From Candidatus Brevifilum fermentans (GTDB lineage: Bacteria; Chloroflexota; Anaerolineae; Anaerolineales; Villigracilaceae): 41,387 bases of DNA. The stretch lies in the NCBI GenBank assembly GCA_945877125.1, contig CAMCQT010000033.1, positions 1 to 41,387 on the forward strand, read 5' to 3'. Both the position numbers and the translations under genes were made by a program. The notes under the pieces are model-generated. The model ran no database searches and was not told the DNA's origin. It saw only the letters and a program-made list of their open reading frames with translations. Positions 1 to 6,732 of the stretch are shown one piece after another (position 1 is the first letter of the stretch; each line of letters opens with the position of its first letter).

Positions 1-15
1 GTCCGCAGCACAAAA

Positions 16-33
16 CGCGGACTAAAGTCCGCG
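16..33. repeat. GCGGACT palindrome at rdgB stop
   Basis: The perfect palindrome CGCGGACTAAAGTCCGCG contains the rdgB stop codon (22-24, TAG on the minus strand). The last residues of RdgB (Arg-Gly-Leu) are therefore encoded by the repeat. Related copies lie at 655-670, 681-696 and 36842-36857. It could also work as a weak 3' hairpin. Confidence 0.85.
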
Positions 34-630
34 CTCCATAAAAATTTTCCTCAACACAGGAATTGCATTCATCACCGCTTTAGCCCGATGGCTGAGGCGG
101 TTTTTTTCTTCCATTTCCAACTCTGCCATGGTTCTGTTTAACTCAGGAAATAAAAAGATGGGATCATAGCCAAAGCCGCCTGTGCCCCGTTCTTCGGGAA
201 TGATCTCGCCGTAGCAATTGCCTTCCACGATGTGAACATCCTGTTCTGGGACTGCGATTGCAATGGTGGCGTGGAAGTGGGCCGTCCACGGCTGCGGCTT
301 GCCTTGCAAATTCTCCAGCATGTAAGCGCGGCGGTCTGCATCATTTGCGCCTGGCTTGGGATGATAGCGCGCGGAGTACAAACCGGGTGCGCCATCGAGC
401 GCATCCACTTCAAGACCTGAGTCGTCCGCCAGGGAGATCAGTCCGCTGGCGAAGGCGAAGGCTTGGGCTTTTTTGGCGGCGTTTTCGGCGTAGGTTGTGC
501 CGTCTTCATCCACATCCAGATCGAGGTTTATATCGGCGGGGGTAACGAGTTCAAAGCCTGTATCTTTAAGCAGGTCTTGCAGTTCAATTACTTTGCCTTT
601 GTTGTTGGTTGCGATCAAAAGTTTATACAT
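22..630 (-). CDS. rdgB: XTP/dITP diphosphatase (RdgB/HAM1)
   Basis: Cleans the nucleotide pool by hydrolysing non-canonical purine triphosphates (dITP, XTP) to the monophosphate and pyrophosphate, in the cytoplasm. The 202 residues match the usual family length. Family motifs are visible: TNNKGK near residue 8, DDSGLEVDAL at 69-78, GGFGYDPIF at 151-159 and SHRAKA at 180-185. The ATG at 628-630 has only a weak GGA upstream. It lies 42 bp downstream of queG on the same strand, so the two may be cotranscribed, with a palindromic repeat pair between them. The natural C-terminus runs into a dispersed GCGGACT repeat that supplies the stop codon. Identification is secure. Confidence 0.95.
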   Translation of the reverse strand: MYKLLIATNNKGKVIELQDLLKDTGFELVTPADINLDLDVDEDGTTYAENAAKKAQAFAFASGLISLADDSGLEVDALDGAPGLYSARYHPKPGANDADRRAYMLENLQGKPQPWTAHFHATIAIAVPEQDVHIVEGNCYGEIIPEERGTGGFGYDPIFLFPELNRTMAELEMEEKNRLSHRAKAVMNAIPVLRKIFMERGL

Positions 631-654
631 TTTATATTTTCCATATTACGGATT

Positions 655-696
655 GCGGACTTCAGTCCGCATTTATTGGAGCGGACTGAAGTCCGC
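655..696. repeat. paired GCGGACT palindromes between queG and rdgB
   Basis: Two copies, GCGGACTTCAGTCCGC (655-670) and its reverse complement GCGGACTGAAGTCCGC (681-696), lie 10 bp apart. Each is a hairpin and together they form a larger palindrome. The queG stop (673-675) lies between them, and the last codons of queG (DFSPLQ) are encoded by the second arm. Confidence 0.85.
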
Positions 697-1725
697 GTTC
701 CTTTTTGTTAGAGCCCAATTTGCATGTTCGCGGACAAGGGGTTCATCGTCTTGCGCGGCTTGTTCCAGAATGGGAATATCATTTTCGTTTCCGTTGTTTC
801 CAATGCCTACTGCCAGGTTGCGTAAATATCCGCGCCGTTTGGCGCGTTTGATGGGACTTTTCTTGAAGCGTTGATTAAACTCAACGGATGACAGAATCAG
901 GTCTGAGGGTAGGACGGGCAGCGGGATTTTCGGCTCGAAGGCAGAATCAGCCTGGGCGGAGAATCGATTCCACGGGCAGACCTGCTGACAGGCGTCGCAG
1001 CCGAAAATCCAATTCTGCATGAGAGGGCGCAGGTCTTCGGGGATGTCAGTTTTGAGTTCGATGGTGAGGTAGGAGATGCAGCGGCGGGCGTCGAGGGTGC
1101 GGTTGGGGAGGATGCAGTGCGTGGGGCAGGCGGTGATGCAGCGCGTGCAAGTGCCGCAGTGATCGGTGATGAGTGCATCGTCGGGTTCGAGTTCGATGCC
1201 GAGCAGAATTTCGGCTAGAAAAAAAGTGGAGCCTGCTTTGGGATTGATGAGCAGGCTATTTTTGCCGATCCAGCCGAGTCCGGCGCGTTGGGCGAGATCG
1301 CGCTCAAGGACGGGACCAGTATCGGTGTAATATCGGTTGGGGATGGGATGCCCAAGTTGTTCTTCGATGAATTCGACGATTTGTTTCAATCGCGCTGGAA
1401 TGACTTCATGATAATCTTCGCCCAGCGCGTAAGAGGCGATACCAAAGGATGAAGGAGGAGGGATGAAGGATGAAGGATAGGGCAGGGCGAGGACAAGAAT
1501 AGATTTGCATTCGGGGAGGATTTGCTTGGGGTCGGCGCGGCGCGTGCGGCTGCGTTCTTCGGCAAGATAATTCATCGTGCCGTGCATGCCGGCGTTGAGC
1601 CATGATTCAAAAGTGGAATAATGCGCGGGCGGCTCAGAAGAAGTAACGCCAGCCAGGAAGAATCCCAGCTGGCGCGCTTTTTGTTTAATGGACTGTTTTA
1701 AATCAGTCAAGTTATTGGACGACAA
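673..1725 (-). CDS. queG: epoxyqueuosine reductase QueG
   Basis: Performs the last step of queuosine synthesis, reducing epoxyqueuosine in the tRNA wobble position with cobalamin and two [4Fe-4S] clusters. The 350-residue protein shows the catalytic Asp in YYTDTGP (D135), a first cluster motif at C190/C193/C196/C200 and a second at C243/C246/C250, followed by a HEAT-like C-terminus. Translation probably starts at TTG 1725 or TTG 1710. Both lie at the stop of the upstream lipoprotein gene (1712), which suggests coupling, and no clear ribosome site is seen. Residues 84-95 (PSSFIPPPSSFG) are encoded by an ATGAAGGAT-type repeat inserted in frame before the conserved ASYALGEDYH segment. The C-terminus also runs into a repeat. 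Function is secure; the effect of the insert is unknown. Confidence 0.95.
   Translation of the reverse strand: MSSNNLTDLKQSIKQKARQLGFFLAGVTSSEPPAHYSTFESWLNAGMHGTMNYLAEERSRTRRADPKQILPECKSILVLALPYPSSFIPPPSSFGIASYALGEDYHEVIPARLKQIVEFIEEQLGHPIPNRYYTDTGPVLERDLAQRAGLGWIGKNSLLINPKAGSTFFLAEILLGIELEPDDALITDHCGTCTRCITACPTHCILPNRTLDARRCISYLTIELKTDIPEDLRPLMQNWIFGCDACQQVCPWNRFSAQADSAFEPKIPLPVLPSDLILSSVEFNQRFKKSPIKRAKRRGYLRNLAVGIGNNGNENDIPILEQAAQDDEPLVREHANWALTKRNADFSPLQ
1446..1478. repeat. ATGAAGGAT-type repeat inside queG
   Basis: A tract of degenerate GGATGAAGG units within queG encodes PSSFIPPPSSFG on the minus strand. Similar units occur outside genes at 12235-12266 and 18576-18592, so this is a dispersed repeat rather than family sequence. 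The reading frame stays open through it. Confidence 0.7.
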
Positions 1726-2329
1726 TTTTTACAAAAAGAGTATTTTCTTTTGTGCCAAATGAAATCCCTTTAGGATTCACCATTTGCCAATAACTAGAAT
1801 ATTCACCAATTGTAGTTGGCGCTTTGAAATTGACAGAGACATCAACTTCTCCACCAGGGGGAACTACTACACCAAGTGGTACAGGTACCCCGTTCATTTT
1901 TTCTCCATAGGAGTAGATTGGTACATATCCATCGCCCCAAGTGCAGTCGCCAGTATTTTTGATTTTCCATGTTTTGACAAAATCTTGACCAGGGGTCATC
2001 GAAGTTCCATCCAAAATGGTGATGTCTTCTACATAGATATAGTTATCACACAATGAGGCAGGTGTACCGAGTGCGGCCTGTGTTGGGTCGGTAGTGAGTA
2101 TCTCTGTTGCGGTTGCTGTTGGCGACGGTTCAGGGGTGGGTGTTTCTGTGGGGGGCAAGGATGTGGGCGTGAACGCCGCTGCCGTAAGTGTAAATTCGGC
2201 AACAACCGTATTCGCCGCAGAAGTGCGAATGGCGAGCACGTCAGGGGTCGGCTCAATGGGGGTGGCGGGCGCGCAAGCGGCCAAAATCAAAGTTGCAATT
2301 ACCGCGAAGATGATGAATTTAGATTTCAT
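1712..2329 (-). CDS. NBR1-Ig-like domain lipoprotein, 205 aa
   Basis: Predicted surface lipoprotein. A signal peptide ends in a lipobox with the acylated Cys at residue 19 (LILAAC). A Thr/Pro-rich linker follows (about 20-90), then one NBR1-like Ig domain from about residue 92 to the end. The domain begins with a Cys (CDNYIYVEDI), has the tryptophan strands TWKIKNTGDCTW and SSYWQMVNPKG, and ends in a strand close to FVKIVVQ. NBR1-type Ig domains are known from the eukaryotic NBR1 protein and from bacterial, notably Chloroflexota and actinobacterial, secreted proteins; their ligand in bacteria is not established. The start ATG at 2327-2329 follows GGAGAGGACT. It is the fifth gene of the array, 11 bp after the fourth, and abuts queG. 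Confidence 0.85.
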   Translation of the reverse strand: MKSKFIIFAVIATLILAACAPATPIEPTPDVLAIRTSAANTVVAEFTLTAAAFTPTSLPPTETPTPEPSPTATATEILTTDPTQAALGTPASLCDNYIYVEDITILDGTSMTPGQDFVKTWKIKNTGDCTWGDGYVPIYSYGEKMNGVPVPLGVVVPPGGEVDVSVNFKAPTTIGEYSSYWQMVNPKGISFGTKENTLFVKIVVQ

Positions 2330-2340
2330 GAGTCCTCTCC

Positions 2341-3054
2341 TTATTTTGTATTGATCAGATATTTGACGTACACCATGGAGCCGAAGTAATTGCCTCCATC
2401 ATCTCTTAATTTCCAGGCGCCTATGTGCTCACCCGGAACATTGCTCGCGTTTAATTTGACAATGAAGGTTATCCCCTTACCCGGCGCAGTAAAGTCTTCT
2501 TCTTTCCGAAAAACTATGTCATAGCCTTTAAAACCGGGGGTGGAAAGTGCAGACCAAAAGACAAAAGCATAGCCTTCATCCCATGCGCACGTCCCGGTAT
2601 TTAGAAATTCCCAAGCTTTTTCATATGCCTGACCAGGCTTTAGTATTGCTCCATCGAAAGGAGCGCTTTCTTTGCCAGTCCATATTCCGTCATTGCAGCC
2701 GTTTTTTGTGGGGATCAAGCCGCTAAATACGGTTGGCACAGGCGATGCCAGGGGAGTTAATCCTATGCCGGGCTGAGCCGTGTTGAAAGCAAAAGGCGTG
2801 ACAGTACTGCTGCCGCCGCCAACAGGAGCAAACGTGGGGGGAGCCGCCAACGTGGCTGTTGGAGCCATTGTATTGGTCGGCAATGGAGTTGCGGTACTTA
2901 ACAAAGCCACCTGCGTCAAAACCTCATTAAAAGCCTGTGTTTGGATCGCGCCTATATCCTGTGTGGGCGCCGGGGTCGCGCCTAAATTGCACGAACTTAA
3001 AATGATGGCTAACGCCGTGTAGACTCCCAGCCATTGTAATTTGCGAAATTTCAT
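2341..3054 (-). CDS. NBR1-Ig-like domain lipoprotein, 237 aa
   Basis: Predicted lipoprotein, with the lipobox Cys at residue 22 (ILSSC). A Thr/Ala/Pro-rich linker runs to about residue 115. A single NBR1-like Ig domain follows, starting CNDGIWTGK, with AWEFLNTGTCAW and a final tryptophan strand GAWKLRDDGGNYFG. A good GGAGG ribosome site lies at 3064-3068 before ATG 3052-3054. The domain is more diverged than its neighbours: it has APFDGAILKPG where others have TIPDGTIMTPN. It is fourth in the array. Upstream is a 160-bp gap containing a long inverted repeat, so this gene probably begins its own transcription unit continuing into the 205-residue paralog. Role unknown. Confidence 0.85.
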   Translation of the reverse strand: MKFRKLQWLGVYTALAIILSSCNLGATPAPTQDIGAIQTQAFNEVLTQVALLSTATPLPTNTMAPTATLAAPPTFAPVGGGSSTVTPFAFNTAQPGIGLTPLASPVPTVFSGLIPTKNGCNDGIWTGKESAPFDGAILKPGQAYEKAWEFLNTGTCAWDEGYAFVFWSALSTPGFKGYDIVFRKEEDFTAPGKGITFIVKLNASNVPGEHIGAWKLRDDGGNYFGSMVYVKYLINTK

Positions 3055-3071
3055 TTTTATAAACCTCCAAA

Positions 3072-3203
3072 AAAGTAAACTTGTAATTACTCAACCGTTT
3101 ATTTTCTTCTTTTTTTAATATGTGAAAGGTTTGCAGAAACAGCCTGTTTAATTACCAGAAAGGCAATCTTTAGGGCTTTGACTTGAGTAATTATGTTAAC
3201 TTT
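3072..3203. repeat. MITE-like element with 20-bp imperfect terminal inverted repeats
   Basis: TAATTACTCAA (3084-3094) and TTGAGTAATTA (3183-3193) are perfect inverse copies. The match extends imperfectly outward to AAAGT/ACTTT at 3072 and 3203. The 132-bp span has no ORF and fills almost the whole gap between two lipoprotein genes. It may be a miniature mobile element or a large regulatory hairpin; only one copy is in the window. Confidence 0.45.
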
Positions 3204-3215
3204 ATTATAACGCAC

Positions 3216-4475
3216 CTACGGCACGGGCGTATCGGTTGCGGTGGCGGTTGCTGTAGGAGTAGGCGTAAAGGTAAATGTAGGGCTGGATGTGAAAGTTGGC
3301 GTAATGGTAGGCGTGGATGTGGGCGTAAATGTAGGCGTAGGCGTCACAGACGGAACACCCTGCCGAACGATATGCGGGTTAAGCCAGATAGCATTATCAC
3401 TATTCTGCGCACCGTTTGCGCTGACCACAAGAATGAATTTTACCGTTTCACCAGCCAGCGAGCCTAGATCAAAATCAACGCGATAATATTTGCCTTCGTA
3501 TATCTCATGCCAGCTTGCCAAAGTTTTGACCTGACCATTATTCTTGTAATCGAGCCGAAAAACCACATCACATTTTTTTGACTCATGCTGACAGTTCACA
3601 ATGGTACGAAAGCGGTCACCAGACTGAACGGTGAAAGCTGGATACTGCCCGCTGATGATGCCTTTATTTTTATCCTGCGGCACAGTCAACAATCCGGGTT
3701 CATCTTCGGTTGCGCCATTTTCCATGACAGGCTTATTTAATTTTACGACAAAGCCCTTCGAGTCGCCGTCTGTTCCGGGGCAGGGAAGCGATCCATTATT
3801 ATTTCCCCAATTTGCTTCGCAGTAGTTGGCTGCAAAATTGTAGGCGACGAATCCCGCGCCAGTCACCTTCACATCCACCCAAAAGGCGGTATTTGCGTCT
3901 GCGCCAAAACCAAATAACACGCCAGACGCATTTCGTAATTTCCAATAGCCGCGATAATTTCCGTCTTTATTGGGCGCAGTCAGCGTGACCGGTATTTCAA
4001 TGGTTTCGCCAGGGTTAACGTTTTTGGTCAGCGCAACGGCTGAAGGTCCGCTCATGGAATCGCCCTCGCTAAAAACGAGCGCATAGGATGGAGTCCACGA
4101 GCAGGTGCCGATATTTTTTATACGCCAGATCTTGACGAAGTTATTATTGCGCGAAATAAGACTACCGTCCGGGTAGGTCACATCGCCGAGGAATTGCAGC
4201 GCATCACATCTGGACACTGGGACTGGTGTCTGCGAAATGGGCAGATTCGTCGCTGTGGCAGAGACCACAGTGGCAGTTGGCAGGGGCAATCCCGGAGTGG
4301 AAGTAAAACCTGTCGGCGTGCTGCCCGCTTCCAGCGTCTGAGCAGAGGCGGTGTAGAGTCCATTTAAAGTGGCAAACGTATCCGGCGTCGCTGTGCTTGC
4401 CGCAAAATTACACGCCAATTGAGAGATAATTATGGACAAAACAAATAGAAGAGTGGGGAATCGTTTTATAAACAT
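3216..4475 (-). CDS. NBR1-Ig-like lipoprotein with extra beta domain and Thr/Pro tail, 419 aa
   Basis: Predicted lipoprotein, with the lipobox Cys at residue 22 (SQLAC) when started at ATG 4475. That start has GGAG six bases upstream; the longer TTG start at 4502 would contain that site. After a Thr/Pro linker comes an NBR1-like Ig domain (CDALQFLGDVTYPDG, IWRIKNIGTCSW, GYWKLRNASGVLFG). A second, Cys-rich beta-type region of about 160 residues follows (GDRFRTIVNCQ, LASWHEIYEGKYYRVDFDL), which resembles a carbohydrate-binding or jelly-roll module but which I cannot assign. The protein ends in about 40 residues of Thr/Pro repeats (TPTFTPTSTPT type) with nothing after them. Such a tail at the C-terminus, in addition to an N-terminal lipid anchor, is unusual. 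Third gene of the array. Confidence 0.85.
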   Translation of the reverse strand: MFIKRFPTLLFVLSIIISQLACNFAASTATPDTFATLNGLYTASAQTLEAGSTPTGFTSTPGLPLPTATVVSATATNLPISQTPVPVSRCDALQFLGDVTYPDGSLISRNNNFVKIWRIKNIGTCSWTPSYALVFSEGDSMSGPSAVALTKNVNPGETIEIPVTLTAPNKDGNYRGYWKLRNASGVLFGFGADANTAFWVDVKVTGAGFVAYNFAANYCEANWGNNNGSLPCPGTDGDSKGFVVKLNKPVMENGATEDEPGLLTVPQDKNKGIISGQYPAFTVQSGDRFRTIVNCQHESKKCDVVFRLDYKNNGQVKTLASWHEIYEGKYYRVDFDLGSLAGETVKFILVVSANGAQNSDNAIWLNPHIVRQGVPSVTPTPTFTPTSTPTITPTFTSSPTFTFTPTPTATATATDTPVP

Positions 4476-4540
4476 GGTTTTCTCCGGAGTTTGGTTTTCC
4501 AAAGATTAAAGACGATTGGACGGCATCATTAGTTCCCGAC

Positions 4541-4573
4541 AAAAAAGAGCCGGCTTCTGCCGGCTCTTTTTTT
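4541..4573 (-). terminator. intrinsic terminator after the 320-aa lipoprotein
   Basis: A perfect 8-bp stem GAGCCGGC/GCCGGCTC (4547-4554, 4559-4566) with a 4-nt loop is flanked by A6 and T7. On the minus strand it ends in a T-run, 27 bp after the stop of the 4600-5562 gene. It separates that gene from the next lipoprotein gene. The symmetric A/T flanks could serve either strand. Confidence 0.9.
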
Positions 4574-4599
4574 ATATGCTGTTCAAAACCGCAGAACGG

Positions 4600-5562
4600 T
4601 CATTCTCCGCAGGTCTTGGTAAATGTGGCGCGAGGATATTCCTTGCCAATGGGAGATACAACCACAAGCGCCATCCATTTTTCACCTGGCGTGGTTGCGA
4701 TATGAAATTTCCACTCATGCGAGATGGTTGTGGTGGTGGCAGATTCTATCTTTAGCGTTTGTGTATTCGATGTATTTCCATCACTCTGCGTCCAATAATA
4801 CTTGAGAGTAATGGGACCACTGGTTGCGATTGTTGCATAAACAATATAGTTGACATTGGCAGGACAGCCCGTGGCAGGGTCACGCACTACATCGTACGCA
4901 ACAGATGTGACGCCATAATTGGGTGTAGCTGAAGCTGAGACATCGATCTCGGCATAGAAAGGCGCATTGTACTGTCCCACGCCAAATTCAATACTATCAG
5001 GCGTTTGGAGCATCCACTTGGAAGTGTAAGTCGCCTCTGCCGTAGGCGCAGTAAATATGAGTGAGATGGGCACAGTTTGCCCGGGGTCTACAGCCTGAGG
5101 CAGGTTGTACACATACGCGCCGCCCAGCACATCACCATCCCAAAAGATGATCTTGTAACTGGTGTCCCACGCGCAGGTGCTTGTATTTTGAATCTCCCAC
5201 GTTTTTGTAAACACGGCTCCAGGGGTGAAAATAGTTCCATCAGGAATGGTTTCACTGACCAGACTTGCACTGGCGCATTTGGATTTTGCAGTATTAGCCG
5301 GTAGTGTGGGAGATGCCACAGGAGCAAGCGGCGTGAGTGTGGGAGAAAACAGCAAAGGTGTTTGAGTAAAGACGGGCGCAACAGGTGCGGACGTGCTTGC
5401 GCTTTGAGTCGCATTTTGAGCCACGATGGTTTCCGCGACGGCTGTTTGTATGCCGTTCAATTCCTGCGCGGGGGTTGGCGTGCCATCCGCGCCGCAGGCT
5501 GTAAGAAGCAAAGACATCATTAAGATCGTAGATAAGAGTGTGTATATATTTGATTTAAACAT
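4600..5562 (-). CDS. NBR1-Ig-like lipoprotein with second Ig-like domain, 320 aa
   Basis: Predicted lipoprotein, with the lipobox Cys at residue 23 (LLLTAC). A Thr/Pro/Ala linker runs to about residue 90. The NBR1-like Ig domain shows CASASLVSETIPDG, KTWEIQNTSTCAW, and SKWMLQTPDSIEFG. A second beta-sandwich-like domain of about 105 residues follows (YGVTSVAYDVVRDP, ITLKYYWTQSDG, HEWKFHIATTPGEKW) and ends TKTCGE. That second domain resembles the C-terminal half of the 309-residue neighbour, including a Cys near each end, so the two genes are probably recent duplicates. ATG 5560-5562 is preceded by AAAGGA. A strong terminator follows. Role unknown. Confidence 0.85.
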   Translation of the reverse strand: MFKSNIYTLLSTILMMSLLLTACGADGTPTPAQELNGIQTAVAETIVAQNATQSASTSAPVAPVFTQTPLLFSPTLTPLAPVASPTLPANTAKSKCASASLVSETIPDGTIFTPGAVFTKTWEIQNTSTCAWDTSYKIIFWDGDVLGGAYVYNLPQAVDPGQTVPISLIFTAPTAEATYTSKWMLQTPDSIEFGVGQYNAPFYAEIDVSASATPNYGVTSVAYDVVRDPATGCPANVNYIVYATIATSGPITLKYYWTQSDGNTSNTQTLKIESATTTTISHEWKFHIATTPGEKWMALVVVSPIGKEYPRATFTKTCGE

Positions 5563-5607
5563 TTTTTCCTTTCGTTATATACAGATTATTATACTGTTAA
5601 ACAAGAA

Positions 5608-5626
5608 CGCCCGGTTTTCCCGGGCG
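5608..5626 (-). terminator. hairpin after the 309-aa lipoprotein
   Basis: A 7-bp stem CGCCCGG/CCGGGCG with a 5-nt loop lies 30 bp past the stop of the 5656-6585 gene. On the minus strand the following TTCTTGTTT is only a modest T-tract, so termination strength is uncertain. Confidence 0.55.
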
Positions 5627-5655
5627 CTCCGTTTAATGAACTATTAATGTGTATT

Positions 5656-6585
5656 CTATGGACAGGTAAATGCAGATCGTCCGAATTGCTGGTTATTGGG
5701 AGTGTCAATATAAAGATCAAACCAGTTTTTTGTATTGTCTGTTGAGGTTGTACTCCACGAGGCGCTGACAGATTGTGTACCAGCCGCGGCAAAAACGAGC
5801 GCCGGTGGAACTGGCACAGCAGTTCCGTCGCCTCTGACCCAGTGCAGCGTCACGGTTCCGGGTCCATTGGTGGTGATGTCAGCGGTGGCTGTAAATGATC
5901 CGCAGCCGCCTGTATTGGTAAACGAGACGGAAGTCACTGCAAAAGCAGGAGCCGCAGTATTTGTGACAGTGGCGGTCGCTGCGTTTTGCACTTTAATATC
6001 CACATAGAAGGATTTACCCTGATTCCCGTTGACAATGGGCACAAGCACGCCGCCATTGGTATTGATGCGCCAATAGCCGCGATAAACGCCCACAGTAGCC
6101 GGCGCGGTCAGGCTGACTTCAAGATCAACTTCCTGACCAGGATTGAGCGCGCTGATCGCTTTTGTTGCGGGTCCGCCCATTGAGTCTCCGCTGTCAAATA
6201 CCAGTGAAAAGCCAGTCCAGACACACGAACCGATATTTTTAATCCGCCATTTTTTGACGAAAGCCTGGTTGGGCGTCATGATCGTGCCATCGGGGATGGT
6301 CACATCCGTGATAAATTGCGCGGTATTGCAGTTTGTGGTCGCGGTAGCAATCGGGGTATTTGTTAAAATCGGCAGGGGGATGGGCGTCAATGTAGCGGGC
6401 ATGGGAAGCGGCGTGAAGCTCGGCGTAACAAGTCCTGAAATAGGCGTAGCGCTTAGCAAAGCTTCAACCGTTTGGGCGGCGGCAGTGCTGGCTATGTCTT
6501 CCACATTTTTTGAAGGCAGGTTGCATGCGCTTAGAAATACAGCGAGGATAATCAATAAATTAAATAGGCGTGTTTTCTTTTTCAT
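5656..6585 (-). CDS. NBR1-Ig-like lipoprotein with second Ig-like domain, 309 aa
   Basis: First gene of the five-gene array. Start taken at ATG 6583-6585, which has AAGGAG eight bases upstream and begins a proper signal peptide with lipobox Cys 21 (FLSAC). The reading frame stays open upstream to 6648 but that part has no signal-peptide character. A Thr/Pro linker is followed by an NBR1-like Ig domain (CNTAQFITDVTIPDG, KKWRIKNIGSCVW, GYWRINTNGGVLVP). A second Ig-like domain comes after it (VTSVSFTNTGGCGSF, VTLHWVRGDG, NWFDLYIDTP) and ends in FTCP. The layout is the same as the 320-residue paralog. The protein is probably anchored outside the membrane; ligand unknown. Confidence 0.85.
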   Translation of the reverse strand: MKKKTRLFNLLIILAVFLSACNLPSKNVEDIASTAAAQTVEALLSATPISGLVTPSFTPLPMPATLTPIPLPILTNTPIATATTNCNTAQFITDVTIPDGTIMTPNQAFVKKWRIKNIGSCVWTGFSLVFDSGDSMGGPATKAISALNPGQEVDLEVSLTAPATVGVYRGYWRINTNGGVLVPIVNGNQGKSFYVDIKVQNAATATVTNTAAPAFAVTSVSFTNTGGCGSFTATADITTNGPGTVTLHWVRGDGTAVPVPPALVFAAAGTQSVSASWSTTSTDNTKNWFDLYIDTPNNQQFGRSAFTCP

Positions 6586-6672
6586 AATTTTTCTCCTTCT
6601 TATGAAAAGTATTTTACCGCAGGTTAAGTTCTGACGTATCCATCGCAAATCTCATCTGATTCGGAGAATCAA

Positions 6673-6699
6673 AAACAGGAGTTGTGAAAACTCCTGTTT
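6673..6699 (-). terminator. terminator after ABC transporter operon
   Basis: A perfect 10-bp stem AAACAGGAGT/ACTCCTGTTT with a 7-nt loop lies 33 bp downstream of the ATPase stop. On the minus strand it ends in a short T-rich run (GTTTTTG). It separates the importer operon from the lipoprotein array. Confidence 0.7.
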
Positions 6700-6732
6700 G
6701 AGTAAATCAGATTTGGGATTGGGAAAGATGCG

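Noticed and set aside
1712-6585. NBR1-Ig array as an autophagy-like or ubiquitin-linked system
   Set aside because: All five proteins are predicted extracytoplasmic lipoproteins. There is no ubiquitin-like, E1/E2 or PB1/UBA domain nearby, so the name alone carries no functional meaning.
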